Shown piece by piece: positions 10,501 through 17,964 of a DNA stretch of 64,000 bases. Source of the DNA: Calothrix sp. PCC 7103 (GTDB lineage Bacteria; Cyanobacteriota; Cyanobacteriia; Cyanobacteriales; Nostocaceae); the NCBI RefSeq assembly GCF_000331305.1, contig NZ_KB217478.1, positions 3,933,315-3,997,314 on the forward strand, given 5' to 3'. Each line of letters starts with the position of its first letter. Within the stretch, counting starts at the first letter, position 1. The notes below the pieces were generated by a model. That model made no database searches, was not told where the DNA came from, and saw only the letters and a list, made by a program, of their open reading frames with translations. Position numbers and translations under genes: made by a program.

Positions 10501-10747
10501 ATTAGGCGCCATTGCTTCCGAAAACCCTGATTTACAAATCGAAGATTACATCGTTTTAGATGTATTAATTGGTCACGCTGTTAGGTTAGCTTGGTTAGAA
10601 ATGCGACCCGAACGTGGAGATAGGTATGATGAAGATAAAGCTTCTGCTTGGCGTTCTTATTACAGTACTTCACCCAGAGAATGTGCTGGTCATATAGTTA
10701 AAGCGTTTAAGTTCTTAACTGAATTTGCCGAAGCTATTCCTGTTTGA
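7535..10747 (+). CDS. GH15 / phosphorylase-kinase-subunit-like protein
   Basis: A 1070-residue protein that resembles the regulatory alpha/beta subunits of phosphorylase kinase and glycoside hydrolase family 15. The N-terminal half is the six-hairpin (alpha/alpha)6 toroid: [23 protein letters not shown] is the typical opening (about 27-49), [21 protein letters not shown] (about 183-203) matches the substrate-groove loops, and [26 protein letters not shown] follows at about 310-335. The C-terminal half is helical, as in phosphorylase kinase homologues. Cyanobacteria lack phosphorylase kinase signalling, so a role in alpha-glucan/glycogen metabolism or its control is an inference; glgB is also in this window. 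No signal peptide, so probably cytosolic. Starts at the ATG at 7535. Confidence 0.85.
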   Translation: [1070 protein letters not shown]

Positions 10748-10798
10748 TCTCCCTGGCTTTGTAGCACAGACTAAAATGCTTGTGCAGTGCATTTGTAT

Positions 10799-10865
10799 GG
10801 TGGGCAATGCCCACCTTACTTATTTAGAAAACGAACCGCAAAGGCGCAAAGGGCGCAAAGAAAAA
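10799..10865. repeat. GGTGGGCAATGCCCACC palindrome and CAAAGGCGCAAAGG repeat
   Basis: Just after the GH15 gene lies the near-perfect palindrome GGTGGGCAATGCCCACC (10799-10815), then ACCGCAAAGGCGCAAAGG (within 10831-10865). The second sequence belongs to a dispersed family also seen at 30239-30270 and, inverted, at 34468-34502 and 50615-50645. Both are typical cyanobacterial intergenic repeats. The first may act as a terminator stem. Confidence 0.65.
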
Positions 10866-10871
10866 GCTTTA

Positions 10872-11105
10872 TTAAGAAGAAATATTATACTTGATTTTAA
10901 ATTCTTCATAAGCTTTATTAACTGACTGCATTACACTTCTAGCTTTCGCAGTCGCATTAACATCCGGATGATATAATCGAGCCAATTTATAATATGCCTG
11001 TTTCACCTCAGTTCCACAAGCATCTTTTTCCACACCTAAAATTTCCCACCACTCACCGCATAGTAAAGGCTCAGTTACTAAATTATTCTTATCTATACTT
11101 AACAC
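10872..11105 (-). CDS. Small J-domain (DnaJ-like) protein
   Basis: A 77-residue protein consisting almost only of a J domain: EWWEILGV (helix I), KQAYYKLARLYHPDVN with the HPD tripeptide that stimulates Hsp70 ATPase, and helix III (VMQSVNKAYEEFK). It would act as a DnaK co-chaperone. The only possible start is a GTG at 11105, which lies inside the end of a 118-bp repeat element (11094-11211). The first four codons are therefore repeat-derived, and the original 5' end may have been replaced when the element inserted. A neighbouring J-domain next to WD40 and coiled-coil genes could mean a shared accessory function, but that is only context. Confidence 0.7.
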   Translation of the reverse strand: MLSIDKNNLVTEPLLCGEWWEILGVEKDACGTEVKQAYYKLARLYHPDVNATAKARSVMQSVNKAYEEFKIKYNISS

Positions 11106-11211
11106 GGGTAAGAAATGTCATTCTGAGCGTAGCGAAGAATCTCTAAGATGCTTCACTGCACTACGTTTTGTTCAGCATCACAAAGTTTATATTCTACCCA
11201 TTAGCAGTATA
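11094..11211 (-). repeat. 118-bp imperfect-palindrome element, copy 1
   Basis: This segment is the reverse complement of nearly identical sequences at 50443-50560 (118 bp) and 30337-30479 (143 bp). Each copy begins TATACTGCTAATGGGTAG and ends TACCCGTGTTAAGTATA, and the two halves are imperfect inverted repeats (TATACT, GGGTA, GTCATNCTGANCG pair across). This copy supplies the stop codon of the WD40 gene (11201-11203) and the GTG start of the J-domain gene. No ORF inside, so it is probably a MITE-like or fold-back repeat. Confidence 0.85.
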
Positions 11212-12721
11212 TATTATTCCAGATTATAACAGTACCGTTTTTACCACCACTTACTAACGTATTCCCATTAGAACTAAAAGCAACAGCATTACACCCGCTC
11301 AAGTTTTCTAATATTTCACCTGTTGCTAAATTCCAAAGTTTGGCGCCATTATTACTCGCACTTGCAAAGGTTTTACCATCAGAACTAATTGCAAGCGACA
11401 TGATACTAGCTTGATGCTCAGTCAATGTTCGTAATAATTGACCCGTTGCTAAACTCCATATTTTAATCGTAGAGTCGGCGCCACCACTTATCAAGGTTTT
11501 AGCATCAGGACTAATAACAACTGCTTGCACTGCTGCCAAATGCCCAGTTAATACTAATGATTGTCCTAATGCATCTAAATTCCATATTCGGATAGTTTTG
11601 TCGGCGCCACCACTTGCAATAATTTTACCGTCAGGACTGAAGGTGATACATAAAACAGCTTCTAAATGTCCGTTTAAAGTACGTTTTAACTCTTTTGTGT
11701 AACGTCCCCAAAGTCGAATAGTTTTATCGGTACTAGCACTAGCAATGATTCTATTATCTGGACTAAAGGCAATTGAAGTAACAAAACCATTATGGCTAAC
11801 AGGAGAATCTGAGTAATACGCAGAACTAGAATAATTAAATATACCAAGATATTTTTTTGCCCCTAAGTGCCAACTACTAATTTTGCGGTCTACACAACCA
11901 CTGGCAAACATCTCATTATCAGGACTAATAGCAACAGATAAAACGGCGCCTGCTTGTCCAGTAAAAGAATAGAGCTTTTTGCCTGTTTTTATATCCCATT
12001 CAAGAACGCTTCCATCATCGCTAGCACTCACAATCTTTTTACCATCAGGGCTAATTGCTATTGCATTGACTGCTGCGGTGTGTCCTTTTAAAGTATGGAC
12101 GCATTTCCAAGTATTTGATGGCGCCAAATTTCGCGATACCATTTGTTTACCACTTGGCGTTTCTAACTCGTCCTCTACTTCTAAAGTGGCAAATTTTTGG
12201 TTAAAATCTTCTCCAGATAAAAAAGCTTCTAATTCATTCACTGCGGCTGAATATGCTTCTACTTCCAAGACTTTTCCTTCCATACGGTCAAAAAATTGTT
12301 TAGGAGTTTCAGAATATTCATTATCTAAAATAGACGCAATACCATACGCAGCAAGTCCAACAACTGCCCCAACGTAAGCCATTGGCACCGCACCAATACC
12401 AAATGCCAAACCAATTTTAGGTGCAACAACTCCTATTCCACCTACAAAACTCGAAACTGTTGCTCCACCAATGGCGCCAACACCCACTGCACCCCAAGCT
12501 GTAACATCTCCTTCTGCTATTGCTGTAATAGCACCATAAGTTGCGGCGCCAGCAACTGCACCAGCACCAACTAGAGAAGTGGCGCCAATACCTACTGCAC
12601 CAAATCCTCCTGCCAAACCCATTCCACCAACTGTTGCTGAAACTCCTACACCCGCAACGGCGCCTGTAGCGATAAATCCTACGCCTGTTTTATTGGAGGG
12701 CGCCGATTTTAAGTTATTCAT
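11201..12721 (-). CDS. Glycine-zipper membrane domain fused to WD40 repeats
   Basis: A 506-residue fusion. Residues 12-140 are Gly/Ala/Val-rich with many GxxxG spacings (GVGVSATVGGMGLAGGFG) and look like tightly packed membrane helices or a glycine-zipper pore segment. A charged linker (about 141-205) follows. WD40 repeats then run from about 206 to the end: WKCVHTLKGHTAAVNAIAIS, SPDGKIIASGGADKTIRIW and similar, seven to eight blades, enough for one propeller. WD40 propellers bind proteins, so a membrane-anchored scaffold or sensor is likely. The last residues and stop come from the 118-bp repeat, so the C-terminus may be slightly altered. The gene upstream (12752-13321) encodes a coiled coil 30 bases away on the same strand and is probably co-transcribed. 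Confidence 0.8.
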   Translation of the reverse strand: MNNLKSAPSNKTGVGFIATGAVAGVGVSATVGGMGLAGGFGAVGIGATSLVGAGAVAGAATYGAITAIAEGDVTAWGAVGVGAIGGATVSSFVGGIGVVAPKIGLAFGIGAVPMAYVGAVVGLAAYGIASILDNEYSETPKQFFDRMEGKVLEVEAYSAAVNELEAFLSGEDFNQKFATLEVEDELETPSGKQMVSRNLAPSNTWKCVHTLKGHTAAVNAIAISPDGKKIVSASDDGSVLEWDIKTGKKLYSFTGQAGAVLSVAISPDNEMFASGCVDRKISSWHLGAKKYLGIFNYSSSAYYSDSPVSHNGFVTSIAFSPDNRIIASASTDKTIRLWGRYTKELKRTLNGHLEAVLCITFSPDGKIIASGGADKTIRIWNLDALGQSLVLTGHLAAVQAVVISPDAKTLISGGADSTIKIWSLATGQLLRTLTEHQASIMSLAISSDGKTFASASNNGAKLWNLATGEILENLSGCNAVAFSSNGNTLVSGGKNGTVIIWNNIYC

Positions 12722-12751
12722 AATCGCTTAGTATTATTTAAAGTTAGGGCA

Positions 12752-13321
12752 TTACATTTCATCTAATTGTTTTCGTAGTAACTCTAATTCATCATCGATA
12801 TCACTATTATTTATAGTAGTTATATCGCTATCAAAATACACTTTGAAACTTTCAAGAGTCGCTAAGTTATTTTTAAGAAGTTTTATTGTCTCCGTCTGTT
12901 GCTTCATCTGAGCTTCGATTAAATCTATATACTGGTGTTTAGCTGTTTTTGATATCAGCTTTTCTAGAATGAATACATTGTCGTTATTGTTGGTGCTGGA
13001 TTGCAAAGCTAGCATCGCCTCTTGACGTAATTTTGTTGCTTCTTCCTGAGCTTTTTGGTAATTTTCATTCATTAATACTAGTCTCTTCGTTGCTTCTTGT
13101 AGAGCTTGCTCGGTTTCCTGTATAGAAATGTTCAATAAATCTTTTGGTTTTGATTCTTCTTGCTTTTGGAGTTGAGGCAGATTCAAACCAAATATTTGTT
13201 CCTTCAACACTTCCAATTCTTTATCTATATCCTCTACTTTATGTTGATGCTCATTTAATTCTAATTGCTTGATATCTTCATGATTTTGTGTAACATAGTT
13301 ATATTTGACACTCCCAAACAC
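12752..13321 (-). CDS. Coiled-coil hypothetical protein
   Basis: A 189-residue acidic protein that is almost entirely predicted coiled coil: heptad-like runs such as EDIDKELEVLKEQI, EQALQEATKRLVLMNENYQK and AQMKQQTETIKLLKNNLATL. It has no membrane segment or enzymatic motif. The only start in frame before the coiled coil is the GTG at 13321. The gene lies 30 bases upstream of the glycine-zipper/WD40 gene on the same strand, so the two probably form an operon and may interact. Its 5' end abuts the broken DUF2887 gene on the other strand, which marks a rearrangement junction near 13321. No family is recognised. Confidence 0.65.
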   Translation of the reverse strand: MFGSVKYNYVTQNHEDIKQLELNEHQHKVEDIDKELEVLKEQIFGLNLPQLQKQEESKPKDLLNISIQETEQALQEATKRLVLMNENYQKAQEEATKLRQEAMLALQSSTNNNDNVFILEKLISKTAKHQYIDLIEAQMKQQTETIKLLKNNLATLESFKVYFDSDITTINNSDIDDELELLRKQLDEM

Positions 13322-13879
13322 GATGTCAGCTTTCCAGGATACTTAGATGGACTAAAACCACATCTAAAGTGCTTTTACCTGAGTGAAATGGGTGATGATG
13401 CTTATGAATCTCTGGGTTTAGGAATCCTCAAGCTAGTTGTAGAAGGTAAGCGTAAAGCTAAAAAGTCAGCCAAGCAGCTAGTTGATAAAGCAAGACAAGA
13501 ATTAACCAATAAGGCAGCACAGGAAACGTTTTTAGAATTGATAGAGTCTATCATAATTAATAAATATCCAAAGTTAAGTCGGGAGCAAGTACAAGAAATG
13601 CTGACATTAAATTTGATTCGAGGTACAAGGTACTATCAAGAGTTAGAAGAAGAAATTACAGCCAAGGTTGAAAAAAAGATTACAGCCAAGGTTGAAAAAA
13701 AAGTCAAAGCCAAGGCTAAAGAAGAAGTTAAAGCCGAGGTCAAAGCTGAGGTTAAAGAAGAAGTTAAATTAGATACAGCTGCTAGACTTTTACAACGGGG
13801 TATTAGTCCACAAGAAGTAGCGGCAATCTTAGAGTTAGATGTAGAAACTGTAAGTAACATAGCAAACCTACAGCCATAA
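13322..13879 (+). pseudogene. DUF2887 / Rpn-like nuclease, 5'-truncated
   Basis: The frame reads GYLDGLKPHLKCFYLSEMGD, then SLGLGILKLVVE, then ELIESIIINKYPKLSREQVQEML, which is the C-terminal half of the cyanobacterial DUF2887 / Rpn-type (PD-(D/E)XK) recombination-promoting nuclease family. Full proteins are about 250-300 residues with the nuclease core in the first 130; here that part is missing and the frame runs out at the start of the divergent coiled-coil gene. Residues near the end form a tandem Lys/Glu repeat (ITAKVEKK, VKAEVK) and finish with the usual ISPQEVAAILELDVETV helix. It is probably a non-functional remnant cut at about 13321. A terminator follows at 13893. Confidence 0.75.
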
Positions 13880-13892
13880 AATATATCAGTAT

Positions 13893-13946
13893 TTGACAGG
13901 ATGCTCACTTGTAAAAACTTATGTGGCACCTGTCAATTATTTTTTT
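13893..13946 (+). terminator. Rho-independent terminator
   Basis: TTGACAGG (13893-13900) pairs perfectly with CCTGTCAA (13929-13936), and is followed by TTATTTTTTT. It lies 14 bases after the truncated DUF2887 frame and on the same strand, so it was the terminator of that gene. Confidence 0.75.
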
Positions 13947-13977
13947 ACTCTATATAAATTTATAAGTTATAAGTATT

Positions 13978-14499
13978 ATGGGAATGATTGGTCACTTACA
14001 AGCTGTGACTAGAAATGAGTTAAATGAATTTTTAAGTTGTACCAATGAGGAAGCAATAAAGTCTCTGCTTACCTTAAAATATACACAAGACAATAATATA
14101 GATTATTTATATCTTGATAAGACATGGCATGGTCTCCATTTTTTACTAAACGGTGATAAAGAAGATTCTGAGCCTTTATCGTGGGTCATATTTGGCAATC
14201 ATTCTGTTGGCGGTGATGAGAATCAACTGCTTTATGGCTATAGTTGGATTGGATTACGGTATTTACTTCCTGATGAAGTTTATAAGGTAGCAGAGGTTTT
14301 ATCTTCTATTACAGCCAAAGATTTAACGGCTAACTTCTTACCTGAAGCTATGAATAAAGCTTCAATTTATCCAACAGTGATTTGGATTCGAGATGGCATT
14401 GAGGCTCTCAATTATCTACTGATGTACTATGACAATCTAGTTAACTTTTATAAACAAGCAGCATCTGGAGAAAAAGTAGTCATAATGTATGTTGATTAA
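13978..14499 (+). CDS. DUF1877 (YfbM-like) family protein
   Basis: A 173-residue cytosolic protein opening MGMIGHLQAVTRNELNEFL, with LDKTWHGLHFLLNG at about 45-58, the GYSWIGLRYLLPDEVYKVAEVL segment at about 93-114 and the closing phrase EKVVIMYVD. These are the hallmarks of DUF1877 (E. coli YfbM), whose biochemical role is unknown. The length fits the family (about 160-175). It starts at the ATG 32 bases after a terminator, so it has its own promoter. The downstream 220 bases carry two direct copies of GCATGACAGG bounded by GTTAAC sites. YfbM-like genes are often seen in accessory islands, which fits this location. Confidence 0.85.
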   Translation: MGMIGHLQAVTRNELNEFLSCTNEEAIKSLLTLKYTQDNNIDYLYLDKTWHGLHFLLNGDKEDSEPLSWVIFGNHSVGGDENQLLYGYSWIGLRYLLPDEVYKVAEVLSSITAKDLTANFLPEAMNKASIYPTVIWIRDGIEALNYLLMYYDNLVNFYKQAASGEKVVIMYVD

Positions 14500-14719
14500 T
14501 TATTATATATATGATTTATATAGTGGTTATAATTTATTAAAAAACAGGAGATATTGAAGATGCTACCCTGCGGGAAAACTGCGTTAACGTACCTCAGCAT
14601 GACAGGAGGTTAATAAGCATGACAGGGGGGAGTTAACATTTTAGTAGTTTGCAGTATAGTCATCTTGTTTTAAGGTATGTTTAACAATATCGTTTAATGT
14701 TTAATATAAGAATTTTTCG

Positions 14720-15919
14720 ATGACATCAGTAGATTTTCCTAAGCACAAGAAAGCTAAAGCTTTAAAACCCGGAAGTCGGCGCCCTGCCAAAGAGCTATGC
14801 AGTGAGTGTGGTCTTTGTGATACATATTATGTTCATTATGTCAAGGAAGCTTGTGCTTTTATTAATCAGCAGTTCGAGACTTTGGAAAAACAAAGTCACG
14901 GCGCCACGCGCAATCTTGATAATCCCGATGAGGTTTATTTTGGGGTACATCAAGAAATGATGGCAGCACGTAAACAACAGCCAATAGAAGGCGCCCAATG
15001 GACGGGTATAGTAAGTTCGATTGCTATTGAAATGTTGAATCGCGGTATGGTCGAAGGTGTTGTTTGTGTACAAAACACCAAGGAAGATAGATTTGGACCA
15101 ATGCCTGTTATTGCCCGCACTCCTGAAGAAGTATTAGCTGCACGTGTTAATAAACCGACTTTATCACCGAATCTTTCGGTGTTAGAACAAATTGAACAGT
15201 CGGGAATGAAGCGGTTGTTGGTAATTGGTGTGGGTTGCCAAATTCAAGCACTACGAGCGGTTGAGAAACAATTAGGGTTAGAGAAGCTTTATGTTTTAGG
15301 TACTCCTTGCGTTGATAATGTCACACGCGCTGGGTTACAAAAATTTCTAGATAATACAAGTAAATCACCTGATACGGTCGTTTATTACGAGTTCATGCAA
15401 GATTTTCGAGTTCACTTTAAGCACGAAGATGGTTCAACAGAGTTAGTACCATTTTTTGGTTTAAATACAAAAGAACTCAAAGATGTATTTGCACCATCGT
15501 GTATGAGTTGCTTTGACTATGTAAATTCTTTGGCTGATTTAGTTGTTGGGTATATGGGGGCGCCGTTTGGTTGGCAGTGGATATTGGTGCGAAATGATAT
15601 AGGTAAAGAAATGCTCGATTTGGTTAAAGACCAAATTGATACGCAACCTGTAATGTCACAGGGAGATAGAAAAGCCGCAGTCCAACAAAGTATACCCGCT
15701 TATGATAAGGGCGTGACTTTGCCAATGTGGGCAGCTAAATTAATGGGAGTGGTGATTGAAAAAATTGGACCCAAAGGTTTAGAGTACGCGCGCTTTTCGA
15801 TTGACTCGCACTTTACGCGCAATTATTTGTACGTCAAACGACAACATCCAGAAAAGTTAGAAGCACATGTACCGGAGTTTGCAAAGCGAATCGTCGGACA
15901 ATATAAATTACCTGAGTAG
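14720..15919 (+). CDS. bciB: Ferredoxin-dependent divinyl (proto)chlorophyllide 8-vinyl reductase (BciB type)
   Basis: A 399-residue iron-sulfur flavoprotein of the F420-hydrogenase beta-subunit family. The N-terminus has a cysteine cluster (ELCSECGLCDTYY, about 26-38) for an Fe-S centre. The core shows VGCQIQALRAVEKQLG (about 172-187) and TPCVDNVTRAGLQKFL (about 195-210), and a later CMSC pair (about 257-260) adds cluster ligands. Cyanobacterial members (Synechocystis Slr1923 type) reduce the 8-vinyl group of divinyl chlorophyll precursors; plant 7-hydroxymethyl chlorophyll a reductase is a close relative, so the exact substrate is inferred from the cyanobacterial host. Length and start fit the family. 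Convergent with ftsI. Confidence 0.88.
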   Translation: MTSVDFPKHKKAKALKPGSRRPAKELCSECGLCDTYYVHYVKEACAFINQQFETLEKQSHGATRNLDNPDEVYFGVHQEMMAARKQQPIEGAQWTGIVSSIAIEMLNRGMVEGVVCVQNTKEDRFGPMPVIARTPEEVLAARVNKPTLSPNLSVLEQIEQSGMKRLLVIGVGCQIQALRAVEKQLGLEKLYVLGTPCVDNVTRAGLQKFLDNTSKSPDTVVYYEFMQDFRVHFKHEDGSTELVPFFGLNTKELKDVFAPSCMSCFDYVNSLADLVVGYMGAPFGWQWILVRNDIGKEMLDLVKDQIDTQPVMSQGDRKAAVQQSIPAYDKGVTLPMWAAKLMGVVIEKIGPKGLEYARFSIDSHFTRNYLYVKRQHPEKLEAHVPEFAKRIVGQYKLPE

Positions 15920-16014
15920 TGCTGAGTGGAAAGTGCGCTCGTGCTAAGTAGTAACTTCTAATTCCTAACTCCTAACTCATAACTATACTCATAACCCAGC
16001 ACTCAGCACTCACC
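15919..16014. repeat. Short-sequence repeat block flanking ftsI (left)
   Basis: Starts GTGCTGAGTGGAAAGTGC, continues with TAACTTCTAATTCCTAACTC units and ends CAGCACTCAGCAC. The start and end are inverted copies of each other. The block is repeated in inverted orientation at 17871-17960, on the other side of ftsI, so the ftsI gene is bracketed by a pair of related repeats. Confidence 0.7.
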
Positions 16015-16018
16015 ACTT

Positions 16019-17860
16019 TTATCTTGGCTGACTTGGTGGAAGTTGTTCTGTTGTAATTATTGCTTCCATTACTTCTTTAGCTATAGGCGCCGCAACAGTA
16101 CCACCGTATGCATGTTCGCCTTTTGGCTCATCGACTATTGCTAGTACAACATAACGAGGTGATTCTACAGGTAGTATTCCTATAAAACTTGTAATTCTGG
16201 CGTTTGCCATATAACCACCACCAGAAGCATTGGCTTTTTGAGCAGTACCTGTTTTACCTGCTATGCGATAACCATTTATTTGTGCTTCTTTACCTGTACC
16301 TTTAGTAGAAACAACCGTTTCCATCATTTCTACTACTCTTTGTGCTGTGATTGGTGAAAAAATTTGTCGGGCTTCCGGTCGTGTTGGTGTATAGTGCATT
16401 TGACCTTTGCTGTCAAATAATCCTTTGACGACGTGAGGTGTTACTAATTTGCCACCATTCGCTAATGCTCCTGTCATTTGTACTAGTTGTAATGGCGTGA
16501 GCGAAAATCCTTGACCGAAGGATGTTGTTGCTGGCTCAATTGGTGTAGTAATAAATTCTTCCTGACTCTTAAGTTGACTGGCAACGGAGAATGGTAAGTC
16601 TGTCTCCATACCTTGCCCTAAGCCTAGTTTCTCTAACCAACCATAATAAACGCTAGGGCGCATACGTTGCATCATCTGCACCATCCCGATGTTGCTGGAG
16701 AATTTGAGAATTTGGGCAATGTTAATGCGTCCGTAACGTTTGTCTTCTGAGTTTTTGATTGTACGGTCACCAACTTGAATTGTTCCTGAGTCCCTAAATA
16801 CATCATCGGGCTTAATAATGCCTGCCTCAAGACCAATAGCTACATTCAATGGTTTGAAGGTAGAACCTGGTTCATATAAGTCGGCAACTGCCCAATTTCT
16901 GAATAGTGAAATATCCGCTTTGGAATATTCGTTTGGGTTGTAAGTCGGTTGTGTTACCATCGCGAGCAGCGAACCGTCATAGGCATCCATTACTATTACG
17001 GCACCACGCTTTGCACTGTAACGTTTCATCTGACTTTTTAATGCAGAACGAGCGGCGCGCTGTAAACGGGTATCAATTGTCAGTTGCATTCCCATATCAT
17101 CAAAATTTGGGAAACCTTCTGGTGCATAATCTGGCATTAAGGCGCCATTACCAGCACGACTCAAACGAACTGCTTGTGCGGCACGTTCTAGGAGCTTTTC
17201 TTGACTATATTCAACTCCAGCCTGTCCTCGACGGTCAAGATTTACATATCCTACGACTTCAGAGGTTAATTCTTGGGTGGGGTAGTAGCGCGCGTATCTT
17301 TGCCGCAGTTCAAGACCATCAAAACGTAATCCGGTTATTCGGTCTGCAACTGCCTCTGATAAAGCAGAATTTAACAAAATATTACTATTCTGAGCGGCAA
17401 ACCGGCTTTCTAGCTTACTGGCATCTTGGTCTAAAATTTTTGCCAGTTCTTCTGCTACCTCATGACGCGGCTTATTAAATTGTTTTGGGTGAGCGTGTAA
17501 AGTATAAACTTGACGGTCAACTGCCAATAAATTTTTATTACGGTCTATTACTTGTCGGCGAGGCATATACGGTCTTAAGTTCACCATTTGCTGATTTCGA
17601 GCTTTTTGCGTCAGCTTTGGACCGCGAACAATTTGTAAATTATATAGATTTATACTTAAACCAATACCTGCTGCGATTAGCACTCCCCAAACCGTAAATA
17701 AACGCAGTTTAAAATTTGCTGTTACAGGTGGCGCCACGGCAGTATTATCATCATCTTTTATATCTTTTGATGGATTTTTGGAATTTTGTCGCTGCCGACT
17801 TTTGAATTCTGCCTTGGGAAGGTTTCGGAATTTAATTTTGCCTGGTGGTAACTTTTGCAT
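16019..17860 (-). CDS. ftsI: Peptidoglycan D,D-transpeptidase FtsI / PBP2-type penicillin-binding protein
   Basis: This 613-residue class B penicillin-binding protein crosslinks septal peptidoglycan. It has a basic cytosolic tail (1-50), one membrane anchor (about 51-72, LRLFTVWGVLIAAGIGLSIN), a PBP dimerisation domain (about 85-250), and a transpeptidase domain. The active-site motifs are intact: STFK (catalytic Ser near residue 332), SSN in LKFSSNIGMVQM, and KTGT near 540. The length fits FtsI. The gene upstream on the same strand encodes an FtsL-like protein, as in dcw clusters, about 100 bases away. Related repeat blocks flank it on both sides. Start at the ATG at 17860. Assignment to FtsI rather than another class B enzyme rests on the FtsL-like neighbour and length. 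Confidence 0.92.
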   Translation of the reverse strand: MQKLPPGKIKFRNLPKAEFKSRQRQNSKNPSKDIKDDDNTAVAPPVTANFKLRLFTVWGVLIAAGIGLSINLYNLQIVRGPKLTQKARNQQMVNLRPYMPRRQVIDRNKNLLAVDRQVYTLHAHPKQFNKPRHEVAEELAKILDQDASKLESRFAAQNSNILLNSALSEAVADRITGLRFDGLELRQRYARYYPTQELTSEVVGYVNLDRRGQAGVEYSQEKLLERAAQAVRLSRAGNGALMPDYAPEGFPNFDDMGMQLTIDTRLQRAARSALKSQMKRYSAKRGAVIVMDAYDGSLLAMVTQPTYNPNEYSKADISLFRNWAVADLYEPGSTFKPLNVAIGLEAGIIKPDDVFRDSGTIQVGDRTIKNSEDKRYGRINIAQILKFSSNIGMVQMMQRMRPSVYYGWLEKLGLGQGMETDLPFSVASQLKSQEEFITTPIEPATTSFGQGFSLTPLQLVQMTGALANGGKLVTPHVVKGLFDSKGQMHYTPTRPEARQIFSPITAQRVVEMMETVVSTKGTGKEAQINGYRIAGKTGTAQKANASGGGYMANARITSFIGILPVESPRYVVLAIVDEPKGEHAYGGTVAAPIAKEVMEAIITTEQLPPSQPR

Positions 17861-17870
17861 AATTATGAGT

Positions 17871-17960
17871 TAAAAGTGCTGAGTACTGAGTAGAGTTAGG
17901 ATTTAGGATTTAGGAGTTAGGAGTTACTACTTAGCACTCAGCACTTTCTACTCAGCACTT
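17871..17960. repeat. Short-sequence repeat block flanking ftsI (right)
   Basis: Between the FtsL-like gene and ftsI. Contains GTTAGGATTTAGGATTTAGG and a CTACTTAGCACTCAGCACT end. Its reverse complement aligns over about 60 bases with the block at 15919-16014, sharing the phrase GTGCTAAGTAGTAACT. Likely a mobile or slippage-prone intergenic repeat. Confidence 0.7.
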
Positions 17961-17964
17961 AAGA

